Assembly (NCBI RefSeq): GCF_016919245.1 | Contig: NZ_JAFEJA010000001.1 | Span: 3,834,001 to 3,898,000 of the forward strand | DNA from: Streptomyces zhihengii | Lineage (GTDB): Bacteria > Actinomycetota > Actinomycetes > Streptomycetales > Streptomycetaceae | Reading direction: 5' to 3' | DNA length: 64,000 nt | Shown: positions 1 through 9,700 of the stretch, one piece after another | Layout: every line of letters starts with the position of its first letter | How positions within the stretch are numbered: the stretch's first letter is position 1 | Notes under the pieces: generated by a model | What the model saw: the letters and a program-made list of their open reading frames with translations, nothing else | Databases searched by the model: none | What the model was told of the DNA's origin: nothing | Program-made: the position numbers and the translations under genes

Positions 1-572
1 GAGTGAATGAGCGCAGCGGTCGCTGCCCCGGCTACCACCGCCAATTTCTCTCGCCTGAGGCACGCTCGCTGAATTTGCGTGTCAACCTCGTTGAGAATTT
101 CAGCAATCCTGCGCTGCTCCGCAAATGGCGGAAGATTGACCTCAATCTTCTTGAAGTCTCGGTACCGAACAGCCCCTCGCCGATCTACGGAAGCCTGTTC
201 GTGTACCCCATATGCAGCCAGCATCGTGTTGCTCTTGAGGATGCGATACATGAAATTCGCATCGATCTCTGGAAGGCACGAAAAAACCGTATAGATCGGA
301 CTGACGCACGCGGTATCGACGATTTCCTGAAGGCCAATTGAGCCTTCCGCGAGGTGATTCGTAGCGTAGGCGAACCACCCTCTACGGACCAGCTTGTATC
401 CAGAGATATCGTCACTGTGGATCTGACGATTTTTGAAGTACTCATCCGCTCGAACAAGACCGTGGTGCTTCGTGGATGAGAGAACCACCGCCTCATCCGC
501 GAGGTCACCTACCCGAACGCTTTCCTCTCGCGTTACCTCTCCAAGAGCAACTCGCCTCCAACCCTCACGCAT
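1..572 (-). CDS. hsdS: Type I restriction-modification specificity subunit (HsdS), partial
   Basis: Open reading frame of 190 codons with no stop that runs off the left edge, so the C-terminal part is missing. Its ATG overlaps the last 8 bases of hsdM, the usual coupling of hsdM and hsdS. Around residue 150 the sequence reads LPPFAEQRRIAEIL followed by a helical stretch. This is the conserved region that ends a target-recognition domain in HsdS proteins and starts the long spacer helix. HsdS reads the DNA target and holds two HsdM subunits, and HsdR when present. hsdR is not in the window and would lie further left. Codons such as AAA, AAT, ATT and TTT are frequent, unlike the neighbouring core genes, which suggests transfer. 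The family call is firm; the recognised site cannot be read. Confidence 0.88.
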   Translation of the reverse strand, partial: MREGWRRVALGEVTREESVRVGDLADEAVVLSSTKHHGLVRADEYFKNRQIHSDDISGYKLVRRGWFAYATNHLAEGSIGLQEIVDTACVSPIYTVFSCLPEIDANFMYRILKSNTMLAAYGVHEQASVDRRGAVRYRDFKKIEVNLPPFAEQRRIAEILNEVDTQIQRACLRREKLAVVAGAATAALIH

Positions 573-3048
573 AGCCCAGCTCCTCCAGGTAACCCTGCAG
601 TCGCTTGGCCGAGGACTCGCGTTCTTGTTCCAAGTCCGCCATGGTCACGGCGTACTTCAGGCCCCATCGGCGGAAGACGTCTACTAGGGCTCGGCGGTCG
701 GCTGCGATAAAGCGGGCCATTCGAGCGAACAGGTCGGCATTTAGGAAACCGAGGACGACTTCCTGGGCCTGCGCTGGGGTCAATTCGTCTGCCGCTTCAC
801 TGAGTTTACGCACGAACGACGCCTTGATCTCAGCGAGATCGAGCTTTGCTTCCCTCTGCTTCTTCTTAAGAGCGGTCAGTTCTTCTGGAGGCAATACTTG
901 GGTCAGGTCGAGATCTTCCTCGTCTTCCTCATCTACTCCGTCTCCCTGGCCCGCCTTAGATGTCTTCTTCGGCGGGGAGCCCGCCTTCACCTCTGCGTCC
1001 AGCTTCGCGACTAGTGCTTCCGCTGTCTCCAGCTGCTTCACATACGCCGGAATCAGCTCCGGAACCAACCGGTGCTCGCGCGCCTTGCGCATCGCGGCCC
1101 GATAGCGGGCCTTCGTCTTAGCATCGGCCTTGGCTGAGGGCTCCTCGAACGCCGATGCAATACTGCGAACCCAGCCATCAATCAGGCCCTTGAAGTTTTT
1201 CGCCATCAACACGTCTAGGTCGTTCTTCGCATCGAACCACCAAGCGGCGGCTGCTCCCGCCAACTGATTGCTGTCCAGCACGCCCACGGGCTTGAGTGCC
1301 GCCACAAAGGTAGTGAGTAGTTCCTCACGCGTCTGCGACTTTTGCCGATGCACGGGCAGCTTCGCGAGCTGCTCGCGATGTTCACGCCACCAAGTGTGAA
1401 ACGCTCGCCCGAGAACAACTTCCCTTTCCTGCGCAAGTCCTGGAATCCGCGCCGCAGTTGCTTCGTACCCCTCACTCAAGAAATCGACGTACTCGGGATC
1501 ACCATCCCGCAGCCGGAAGAGCGCCCCTTCGGGCTCGATTCCGAATGCATCGAACTGCGCCTTGCGCGCTGCAATCTCGCTCCTCGGCACACCCCCGTAC
1601 AGATGTGCTCGCACGTCCTGCGGCTCTGGCGCGGGCGTGTTGTCCACATAGCGGCGAATATTGAGATTGTAGTCATTCTGCGCTAGCTCAGAAACCTTCA
1701 CGACGCGAGCGAACCCAGGGATTTCATTCCAGCTCTCGTACGCGGAGACGATCTTCTCCGCATGCTGGGCTTCTAGCAGGTTTTGTGTGCGTCCGGCCGT
1801 GACCTCCCGATCCGCGTTGATGAAGAGCACGCCGTCGCGCCGGCCTTCAGGCGCGCCATCCCGGCCTCGCAGGACAAGGATGCATGCAGGGATCCCAGTC
1901 CCGTAGAAGACATTGGGGCCGATGCCGATGACGGCTTCCAGCCGGCCTTCCTCGATGATCTGCCTGCGAATCTTCTGCTCTTCACCGCCCCGGAACAGCA
2001 CCCCGTGCGGCATGACGGAAGCCGCGACGCCGTCCGCCTCCAGCACTGCCAGCACGTGCTGGATGAACATGAGGTCAGCCTTCTTGCCCAACTCAGGCGT
2101 CCAGCCGTATCCCATCCGCTCGGCGAACTTCATGCCCGCCCGCCGGTAGTTCTGCGCGAACGGCGGATTGGTAAGAATGCGGTCGAAGCGCTGAAGCTGC
2201 CCGCCTTGCACATGCTGTGGATCGGCGAGGGTGTCGCCGTGGTGGATGACGCCGTCGGCCACGCCATGCATAAGCAGATTCATCCGGGCCATCGCCCAGG
2301 CGCTGCCGTTGTCTTCCTGTCCGTACACCGACAGGTGAGACTCGTCGCCGCCGTGATCCTGCACGTACTCTTTGGCGAGGATCAGCATGCCGGCCGAACC
2401 GCAGCACGGGTCGTAGACGGACATGCCTGACTGCGGCTTGACCAACTGGTTCATCATTCGAATGACCGAGCGCGGGGTGTAGAACTGGCCACCCTTCTTA
2501 CCGCCCTCGTCGGCGAACTCGCCGATTAGGTACTCGTAGGCGTAGCCAAGGAGATCGGGGAACTCGAAGTCTTCGTTGCTGAGCCGGTACTCGCTGAAGT
2601 GGTCGATGAGCTGCTGGATGACCGGCTTGGTCAGCTTGGTGTTGCCACCGCGGGACTCGGTGAAGCTGATGTACGAGAGCACCCCGTCGAGCGCCTGGTG
2701 GTTGTGATTCTCCAGCTGAGCAAGCGCCACGTTCAGGGCCTCGGCCGGCTCAGTCCGAGACTTGCCGACGATCGTGGACCAGCGGGACTCCTGCGGGACG
2801 TAGAACTCATGCGCCTTGTAGGCGCCTCGAGCCTCGGAGATCCGTTCCGCCTGTTCCTGGCTTTTCCCTTCCGCGACGAGCTTCTTAACCAGCGCTGCCT
2901 GTGCCACATCGAACTGGTCGGAGGCGCGCTTCAGGAACAGCATCCCGAAGATGTAGTCCTGGTACTGCGCCGCGTCCATCTTGCCGCGCAAGATATCTGC
3001 GGCGGCGTACAGATGCCGCTCCAGCTGCGGCAACGTGAGCTGTGCCAC
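565..3048 (-). CDS. hsdM: Type I restriction-modification DNA methyltransferase subunit (HsdM)
   Basis: N6-adenine methyltransferase subunit of a type I system. It has an HsdM N-terminal helical domain, the SAM-binding motif DPCCGSAG near residue 213 and the catalytic NPPF near residue 294, preceded by the family-typical FYTPRSV segment. I chose the GTG at 3048 because AGGAGA lies 7 bases before it and the helical domain starts right after; the same frame stays open for 27 further codons upstream. At about 827 residues it is longer than the roughly 500-residue classical HsdM. The extra C-terminal region is Lys/Glu-rich and holds an acidic run (DEEDEEDLDL), probably coiled coil, as in some longer actinobacterial HsdM proteins. 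It is followed directly by hsdS. GC is visibly lower than in the core genes to the right. Confidence 0.93.
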   Translation of the reverse strand: MAQLTLPQLERHLYAAADILRGKMDAAQYQDYIFGMLFLKRASDQFDVAQAALVKKLVAEGKSQEQAERISEARGAYKAHEFYVPQESRWSTIVGKSRTEPAEALNVALAQLENHNHQALDGVLSYISFTESRGGNTKLTKPVIQQLIDHFSEYRLSNEDFEFPDLLGYAYEYLIGEFADEGGKKGGQFYTPRSVIRMMNQLVKPQSGMSVYDPCCGSAGMLILAKEYVQDHGGDESHLSVYGQEDNGSAWAMARMNLLMHGVADGVIHHGDTLADPQHVQGGQLQRFDRILTNPPFAQNYRRAGMKFAERMGYGWTPELGKKADLMFIQHVLAVLEADGVAASVMPHGVLFRGGEEQKIRRQIIEEGRLEAVIGIGPNVFYGTGIPACILVLRGRDGAPEGRRDGVLFINADREVTAGRTQNLLEAQHAEKIVSAYESWNEIPGFARVVKVSELAQNDYNLNIRRYVDNTPAPEPQDVRAHLYGGVPRSEIAARKAQFDAFGIEPEGALFRLRDGDPEYVDFLSEGYEATAARIPGLAQEREVVLGRAFHTWWREHREQLAKLPVHRQKSQTREELLTTFVAALKPVGVLDSNQLAGAAAAWWFDAKNDLDVLMAKNFKGLIDGWVRSIASAFEEPSAKADAKTKARYRAAMRKAREHRLVPELIPAYVKQLETAEALVAKLDAEVKAGSPPKKTSKAGQGDGVDEEDEEDLDLTQVLPPEELTALKKKQREAKLDLAEIKASFVRKLSEAADELTPAQAQEVVLGFLNADLFARMARFIAADRRALVDVFRRWGLKYAVTMADLEQERESSAKRLQGYLEELGYA

Positions 3049-3441
3049 TCTCGTTTCTCCTCTTACTGCACGTCCCGCAAGACATGCGTCCCGTGACAAC
3101 CAGCCCACCGTAGGGCCTGGCTGTGACATCCGGCTTACAAAGCGAGTTTCGGGCCCCTCCTAGATACAGCGCACCGGTCGGCAGCGAGACAGGCGTACCC
3201 GAGACTCGTTCTCTTGTGAAGTACCTCGCTTGTGGGAACCCACCAACCGCCACGTCGGCGGTGACTCAAAGCGCACCGTCATCCAGCCCTAACTGCACCG
3301 ACTCGATGGCCCGCTTCCCGCACGCTCGCCCGTCCGCCTTCCAGCACACCCACCGCACGCGTGTCCACCGATTGTCCACCGGCGCCCCTCAGGAACGGTT
3401 CTCGTACTGAGCCGCCACTGCAGCACAAGGCAAAGGAAAAG
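3049..3441. other. Intergenic region between hsdM and tRNA-Thr
   Basis: About 390 bases without a convincing gene. The short frames here have no ribosome site or domain. The hsdM ribosome-binding site lies at 3056-3061. The rest would hold the hsdM promoter, which I cannot pick out, and, if the hsd genes are an inserted island, the junction with the tRNA. Confidence 0.5.
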
Positions 3442-3477
3442 AAAAAACCCCAGGTCACGGCGAGTGAGTCCTGGGGT
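3442..3477 (-). terminator. Rho-independent terminator of tRNA-Thr
   Basis: Perfect 8-base inverted repeat (ACCCCAGG / CCTGGGGT) with a 15-base loop. On the minus strand it is followed by a run of six T. It lies 9 bases past the 3' end of the tRNA and reads in the same direction. Confidence 0.85.
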
Positions 3478-3485
3478 CATTCCGA

Positions 3486-3558
3486 GCCGCCTTCGGGATT
3501 CGAACCCGAGACCTACGCATTACGAGTGCGTTGCTCTGGCCAACTGAGCTAAGGCGGC
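3486..3558 (-). tRNA. tRNA-Thr (anticodon CGT)
   Basis: 73-base cloverleaf on the minus strand. The acceptor stem is GCCGCCT / AGGCGGC, the D arm contains AGCTCAGTTGG, the anticodon stem is CGCA / TGCG around the loop CTCGTAA (anticodon CGT, reading ACG), and the T arm contains GGTTCGAATCC. CCA is not encoded. The 3' end points at the hsd genes, which is the orientation expected if an integrase used this tRNA as its attachment site. Confidence 0.97.
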
Positions 3559-3677
3559 ACGCTACGGTTCGAGAGACTCGTCCCCGCGGGAGACACGCTC
3601 TCATCAGCAGCGGCGCCAAGTCTACAGGGTTCCGCGGGGTGCCCCGAACCACCTCCGGCGAGGGGGCTGTGAGCGGT

Positions 3678-5219
3678 TCAGCAGCGCTTGCCGTCCTTCG
3701 GGGCGGTGCCTTCGAGGAGGTAGGTGTTGATGGCCGTGTCGATGCAGTCGCTGCCCCGGCCGTAGGCGGTGTGCCCGTCGCCGTCGTAGGTCAGCAGCCG
3801 TCCGGACTCCAGCTGACCGGCCAGTGCCTCGGCCCACTTGTACGGGGTCGCCGGGTCGCGGGTGGTGCCGACGACCACGATCGGGGCGGCGCCCTTCGCC
3901 TCGATGCGGTGGGGCTTGCCGGTCGCCTCCTGCGGCCAGTAGCTGCAGTTCAGAGAGGCGTAGGCGAAGCCCTTGCCGAAGACGGGGGACGCCTTCTCGA
4001 ATTCGGGGACCGCCGCCCGGACCTCCTCGGCGGAGTCGAAGGCGGGCGGCAGGTCGAGGCAGTTCACCGCGGCGTTGGCGAACATCAGATTGGCGTAGGA
4101 GCCGTCGGCCTCGCGCTCGTAGTAGCTGTCCGCCATGGCCAGCAGCGGAGCGCCGTCGCCCTTCTGCGCCGCGCCGAGCGCCGAGCGGAGCTGGGGCCAG
4201 GCGCCCTCGTCGTACATGGCGGCGATCACACCGGTGGTGGCCAGCGACTCGCCGAGCGCGCGGCTCTCGCCGGTCGGCACGGGCTTGGCGTCGAGCTGGG
4301 CGAAGAACGCCTTGAGGCGCTTGCCCGCGTCGGCCGCCGAGGTGGTGCCCAGCGGGCAGTCCGCCTGCTCGACGCAGTCCGCCGCGAAGGACTGGAAGGC
4401 CGTCTCGAAGCCGGCCGTCTGGTCCCTGTTCATGGTGCGGGCGGGCAGCGAGGGGTCCATCGCCCCGTCGAGGACGAGCCGGCCGGTGCGGTCGGGGAAG
4501 AGCTCCGCGTAGGTGGCGCCGAGGAAGGTGCCGTACGAGGCGCCGACGTAGTTCAGCTTCTCGTCGCCGAGCACGGCCCGGAGGATGTCCATGTCGCGGG
4601 CGGCCTCGACGGTGGAGACGTGCGGCAGCACCTCCCCGGAGCGCTTCTCGCAGCCGGCCGCGAAGCCCTTGAACGCCGTCGTCAGCTTCGAGGTCTCGGC
4701 GCTGTCGTCGGGGGTCTGGTCGACCTGGGTGAAGCGGTCCATCTCGGGGCCGGTCAGGCACTCGACGGGCTCGCTGCGGGCGACGCCGCGCGGGTCGACG
4801 GCAACCATGTCGTACTGGGCGCGCACCGGCGCCGGATAGCCGATGCCCGCGTACGCCTGGAGGTAGCCCACGGCGGATCCGCCGGGGCCGCCCGGGTTCA
4901 CCAGCAGGGAGCCGAGGCGCTCTCCGGGGCCGGTGGCCTTCTTGCGGGCGACGGCGAGGTCGATCCGCTCGCCCCCGGCGTCCGCGTAGTCCAGGGGCGC
5001 CTTCATGGTGGCGCACTCGAAGCCGGGGACACCGCACTCCCGCCACGTCAGCTTCTGGGAGTAGTACGGCTCCAGCTCGGCCGGGACCGCCCGGCCGACG
5101 CCGGACGATCCGGGCTGCGCGGAGCCCGCCGAGGCACCGCCGCCGCTGCAACCGGAGACGAAAAGACCGGCCGTGGCCAGCGGAAGGGCGAAGATGCGGA
5201 ACAGGCGCCTGGTGTCCAT
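3678..5219 (-). CDS. Secreted lipoprotein alpha/beta-hydrolase, tripeptidyl aminopeptidase-like (S33)
   Basis: Exported peptidase of the Streptomyces Tap/SlpD/SlpE group, which removes short N-terminal peptides outside the cell. The 513-residue protein starts with a signal peptide ending in LFVSGC, so Cys24 should be lipidated. The oxyanion region NPGGPGGS comes first, then the nucleophile motif GASYG with Ser228. Near the C-terminus are the acidic residue in GTTRDPATPYKW and the catalytic His in GHTAYG, the C-terminal TAP-like module. I chose the ATG at 5219 because the signal peptide begins there; the frame is open 23 codons further upstream but those residues are not signal-like. No neighbour shares its direction closely enough to make an operon obvious. 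Confidence 0.88.
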   Translation of the reverse strand: MDTRRLFRIFALPLATAGLFVSGCSGGGASAGSAQPGSSGVGRAVPAELEPYYSQKLTWRECGVPGFECATMKAPLDYADAGGERIDLAVARKKATGPGERLGSLLVNPGGPGGSAVGYLQAYAGIGYPAPVRAQYDMVAVDPRGVARSEPVECLTGPEMDRFTQVDQTPDDSAETSKLTTAFKGFAAGCEKRSGEVLPHVSTVEAARDMDILRAVLGDEKLNYVGASYGTFLGATYAELFPDRTGRLVLDGAMDPSLPARTMNRDQTAGFETAFQSFAADCVEQADCPLGTTSAADAGKRLKAFFAQLDAKPVPTGESRALGESLATTGVIAAMYDEGAWPQLRSALGAAQKGDGAPLLAMADSYYEREADGSYANLMFANAAVNCLDLPPAFDSAEEVRAAVPEFEKASPVFGKGFAYASLNCSYWPQEATGKPHRIEAKGAAPIVVVGTTRDPATPYKWAEALAGQLESGRLLTYDGDGHTAYGRGSDCIDTAINTYLLEGTAPKDGKRC

Positions 5220-5398
5220 CCATCGGAGCGTAATCGCAGCCGGCCACCGGTGCCCGTCCTTGCTCGTACGGGTGATCCGGTCAAGCACCCGGCCGAAGTC
5301 ACCCCGGCCGGGGACGTGCGGCGGCTCCCCGCGGGCGGGGAGCGGGCGGGCGGAAAGGAGGGGGGGGCGGGGAGGCGCCGAGGCGCTCGGCGCCGCCG

Positions 5399-6607
5399 TC
5401 AGCCCGCGCGCAGCGAGACCGCCATCGCCTCGACGGCCAGCAGCGGCGCCACGGTGGTGGTGTCCAGCGCCGTGCGGCAGGCGGTGATCGCCTCGATGCG
5501 GCGCAGCGTCGCCTCGGGGGCCGACGAGCGGGCGACGCGGTCGAGCGCGTCCCGCAGGTCGCCGTTGGCGAGCGCCACCCGGGAGCCGAGCTGGAGCGCG
5601 AGGACGTCGCGGTAGAAGCCGACCAGGTCGGAAAGCGCGAGATCGAGGCTGTCCCGCTGGACGCGGGTCCTGCGGCGCTTCTGGGTGTCCTCCAGCTCCT
5701 TCATCGCGCCGGCCGTGCCCCGGGGCATCCGGCCGCCGGCGACGGCGCCGAGGGCCGCCTTGAGGTCCTCGGTCTCCTTGCCGTCCATCTCCTCGGCCAT
5801 CTGGGCGGCGTCGTCACCGGCGGCGTCGACCAGATCCTGGGCGGCGCGCAGGCACTGCCCGATGTCGTCGACCCGCAGCGGCATCCCGAGCACCGCCTTG
5901 CGGCGGGCCCTGGCCCGCTCGTCGGTCGCGAGCCGGCGGGCGCGCTCGATGTGCCCCTGGGTCGCCCGGGCGGCGACCGCCGCGGCCTCGGGCTCGACGC
6001 CGTCCCGGCGCACCAGGAGGTCGGCGACGGCGTCGACCGGCGGGGTGCGCAGGGTCAGCAGCCGGCAGCGCGAGCGGATGGTGGGGAGGGTGTCCTCGAC
6101 GGAGGGCGCGCACAGCAGCCAGACCGTCCGGGGAGCGGGCTCCTCCACCGCCTTGAGGACGGCGTTGGCCGACCGCTCGTTCAGCCGCTCGGCGTCCTCG
6201 ACGAGGATGATCTGCCAGCGGCCGTTGGCCGGGGAGGTGAACGACTTGCGGACGGTGTCGCGCATGCTCGCGACGAGGATCTGCGAGCCGACGGCGGCGA
6301 TGGAGCTGACGTCCGCGTGGGTGCCGATCAGGGCCGTGTGGCAGCCGTCGCAGAAGCCGCAGCCCGGGGTCGCGCCGAGGGCGCGGTCGGGGCTGACGCA
6401 CTGGAGCGCGGCGGCGAACGCGCGGGCGGCCGTGACCCGCCCCGAGCCGGGCGGCCCGGTGAACAGCCAGGCGTGCGTCATCGTCGAACCGTCGGGGGCG
6501 GTGCCGCCCTGCGCCTGCGCCGTGACCAGGGCGTCGGCGTCCCGGGCGGCGAGGGACAGCTCCGCCACGACCCGGTCCTGGCCGACCATGTCGTCCCAAA
6601 CGGCCAC
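5399..6607 (-). CDS. holB: DNA polymerase III subunit delta' (clamp-loader)
   Basis: Clamp-loader subunit that helps open and place the beta sliding clamp. The 402-residue protein has an AAA+ fold. The P-loop region GPPGSGRV (51-58) has Arg where active ATPases have Lys, as in other delta' subunits that do not hydrolyse ATP. A zinc module with Cys70, Cys83, Cys86 and Cys89 follows, then a Walker B-like region (ILVEDAERL) and the SRC arginine-finger motif (IRSRC). The GTG start is preceded by AAAGGCGG. It lies after tmk on the same strand, separated by 187 bases of hairpin-forming repeats, the same order as in other actinobacteria. Confidence 0.93.
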   Translation of the reverse strand: MAVWDDMVGQDRVVAELSLAARDADALVTAQAQGGTAPDGSTMTHAWLFTGPPGSGRVTAARAFAAALQCVSPDRALGATPGCGFCDGCHTALIGTHADVSSIAAVGSQILVASMRDTVRKSFTSPANGRWQIILVEDAERLNERSANAVLKAVEEPAPRTVWLLCAPSVEDTLPTIRSRCRLLTLRTPPVDAVADLLVRRDGVEPEAAAVAARATQGHIERARRLATDERARARRKAVLGMPLRVDDIGQCLRAAQDLVDAAGDDAAQMAEEMDGKETEDLKAALGAVAGGRMPRGTAGAMKELEDTQKRRRTRVQRDSLDLALSDLVGFYRDVLALQLGSRVALANGDLRDALDRVARSSAPEATLRRIEAITACRTALDTTTVAPLLAVEAMAVSLRAG

Positions 6608-6666
6608 GCGCCGTCACCGCCTTTCGTGCTGCGGTCTCCATTGTGGGCCAGGGCACCGACACCGAC

Positions 6667-6689
6667 GGCCGGGCACCCCGTGCCCGGCC
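6667..6689 (-). terminator. Hairpin after tmk, probable terminator
   Basis: Perfect 10-base inverted repeat (GGCCGGGCAC / GTGCCCGGCC) with a 3-base loop, lying between tmk and holB. There is no T run, which is common for actinobacterial hairpins. It adjoins three tandem repeats. Confidence 0.5.
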
Positions 6690-6772
6690 GTCGCCCCTGG
6701 TGCGGGGCAGGTTGCCCGTCGCCCCTGGTGCGGGGCAGGTTGTGCGCGTCCCTGATGCGGGGCAGGTTGTCC
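6689..6772. repeat. Three tandem 27-28 base repeats, each able to form a hairpin
   Basis: Each unit contains TGCGGGGCAGGTT, at 6701, 6729 and 6756, preceded by CCCCTGG or CCCTGA. Within a unit GCCCC and GGGGC can pair around a 6-base loop in the first two copies. The repeats fill most of the gap between tmk and holB. Confidence 0.8.
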
Positions 6773-6794
6773 GCGCCCCCGCCGGGCGCCGGTG

Positions 6795-9700
6795 TCAGCG
6801 CCCCCGGCGCCGGCCGCGCTCGTCGTCGTCCTGGTGCGGGCCCAGCAGTTCGTCGGCGAGGGTCGGCAGATCGTCCAGCGGGGTCTCCTCCGCCCAGTCC
6901 GAGCGCCGGCGCGAGGGCTCCGCGCCGGGGTCGACCTGCGGGAGCTCGCGGGTGCGCTCGTTCGCACCCTCGCCGCGGCCCTCGTCCCGTCCGTCCCCGG
7001 CACGCTCGCGCCCGGACCGCTCGGCACGATCAGACCGCCCGGTCCGCTCGTCGCGCTCCTCGCGATCGCCGTGCTCGCCGCGCTCGTCGCGGAAGAAGTC
7101 CGCCGGCACCCGGTCCGCGGGCGCGTCGCTCCGGGAGGCGTCCTCCCGCACGGGCCGCAGCACGGCCGTGTCCTCGACGGCCGGCAGCACCGACGTCTGC
7201 GCGTCGGCGGGGTCGGCCGACGGATCGGGGACGCGCGGCAGGACCGCGGTCTCGTCGGACCGGCCCCGGTCCGCGTCGGGCCGGGGGACTTCCCGGGTGA
7301 TCTCGTCGGAGGCCGTGGGCGGCAGGTCCTCGGGCCGGACGATGGGCGTCGGCACGGTGATCTCGCTCGCGGAGACCTCCTGGGCGGCCGCGGTCGCGGC
7401 TGCCTCGGCCTCCGCCCTGCGCCGGGCCTCCTCGGCCGCCAGGCGGGCCTCCTCCTCGGCGGCGCGGCGGGCCGCCTCCGCCTTCAGCAGCGCCTCCTCG
7501 GCCTTGCGCTGCTTCTCCAGCCGCCGGGCCTCGGCCTCGGCCCGCAGCCGGGCCTCCTCCTCGGCCTGACGCCGCAGCCGCTCCTGCTCCTCCTGGCGGG
7601 CCTGCTCCTCCGCCTCACGGCGGCGGCGCTCCTCCTCGGCACGGAGCCGGGCCTCCTCGGCACGCTGTCGCGCCTCCTCGGCCTGGCGCTCGGCCTCGCG
7701 GCGGCGGGCCTCCTCCTCCTCGCGCCGCTTGCGCTCCTCCTCCTCGGCGCGCAGCTTGGCGAGCTGCTCCTGGCGCTCGCGCTCCAGGCGCTCCTCCTCC
7801 GCCTTGCGGCGGGCCTCCTCCTCGGCCCTGCGGCGCGCCTCTTCCTCGGCGGCCTTCCGGGCCTCCTCCTGCGCCGTGATCTCGGCGGCGGAGAGCGGCA
7901 GGAGCTGGTCGAGCCGGTGGCGTACGACCGTGGTGACCGCCGCGGGCTCCTGGCCCGCGTCGACCACGAGGTAGCGGCCGGGGTCGGCGGCGGCGAGCGT
8001 CAGGAAGCCGGTGCGCACCCGCTGGTGGAACTCGGCCGGCTCGGACTCCAGGCGGTCGGGCGCCTCGGTGAAGCGTTCCCGCGCGGCCTCGGGGGAGACG
8101 TCGAGCAGCACGGTCAGGTGCGGGACCAGACCGCCGGTGGCCCAGCGGGAGATCCGGGCGATCTCGGTCGGGGACAGATCGCGTCCGGCGCCCTGGTAGG
8201 CGACCGACGAGTCGATGTAGCGGTCGGAGATGACGATCGCGCCGCGTTCGAGCGCGGGACGGACCAGGGAGTCGACGTGCTCGGCGCGGTCGGCGGCGTA
8301 GAGCAGCGCCTCGGCGCGGTTGGAGAGGCCGGCGCTGGAGACGTCCAGCAGGATCGACCGCAGCCGCTTGCCGACGGGGGTCGCGCCCGGCTCCCGGGTG
8401 ACGACGACCTCGTGGCCCTTGGCCCTGATCCAGTCGGCGAGCGCCTCGACCTGGGTGGACTTGCCGGCTCCGTCGCCGCCCTCGACGGCGATGAAGAAGC
8501 CGCTCGCCGCGGGACGCTGCACCGGGTCGGCGCCGCCGCGCAGCGCGTCGCCCAGGTCGCGGCGGAGCGGGACGCCGGAGCGGTCGTCGGTCTTCGCGAG
8601 GACGAGGGCCGCCACGGGCAGCAGCAGCGCGCCCACCAGCATCAGCGTGAACGCCGCCCCGCCGTGGGCGAAGACGAAGTCGCCGCTGGCCAGCCGGTGC
8701 GGGCCGATCGCGGCCGCGATCAGGGGGGCCACCACGGCGGCGACGCCGAGGCAGACGCGGACGACGGCCTGGAGGTGCTCGGTGAGCCGGGCGCGGCGGA
8801 AGTCCTCGGTCTCCTGGTCGATGAGCACATGACCGGTGTTGGCGGCGACGCCGGCGGCGAGCCCGGCGAGCACTCCGAGGAACAGCACGGTCGCGGTGTC
8901 CGGGACGAGCCCCATGGCCAGCAGCGCCACGCCGGTGACGGCGAGGGCCAGCGCCAGGAGGCGGCGTCGGGAGAGCGCGGGCAGCACGGAGCCGGCCGCG
9001 CGGATGCCCGCGCCGGTGCCGCCGGTCAGGGCCAGCACGAGGAGCGCGAAGCCGGCCGGCCCCGCGCCGAGGTCGACGGCGTGCAGCACGGCGACGGCCG
9101 CGGCCGACGCGATGGCGGCGGTGACGGCGGCACAGGCGAGGACGAAGACCGGGATGCCGCCGGTGCGGCCCTTGTCCGTGCCGTTCCCGGTGGACGGGCG
9201 GCGCAGCCCCTCCAGCGGCGAACGCGGGCGCGGGGTCTGCGTGTCGGGGAACTCGACGAACCACAGCGTGGAGACCGAGGCGGCGAAGAGACCGGCGGCG
9301 ACGTAGGAGCCGAGCGCGGCCTGGTGCAGCGTGAACCACTCGACACCGGTGCCGAGCAGGTTGCTGACGAGCGCGGCCACCAGCAGCACCGCCGCGGCGA
9401 CGGGCACGACCGCGAACGCCGTACGCGTCCACAGCCTGCGCAGCGCCTCCAGGTGGTCGGGCAGCGGACGCACGGCGGCGCCCTCCAGGGGCGGCGCGGG
9501 CAGCAGCGCGGGGGCGGCGCCGTCGCGCGCCACGGTCCAGAAGCGCTCCGCGACGCCGGTCACGAAGACGGTGATGAGCAGGAGCGCGAGCGCGTTGTCC
9601 GGTGTCCAGTCGAGCCACAGCGGGGCGACGACCAGCAGGGCGAGCCGGATTCCGTCCGCCCCGATCATGGTCCACCGCCGGTCGAGCGGTCCGCCCGCCG

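Noticed and set aside
3559..3564. TAGCGT directly before tRNA-Thr as its -10 element
   Set aside because: It would place the transcription start inside the mature tRNA.
3531..5615. 694-codon plus-strand frame over the secreted peptidase gene
   Set aside because: Low-complexity Gly/Arg/Val-rich translation typical of the antisense of a high-GC gene; the minus-strand frame has a lipobox and catalytic motifs.
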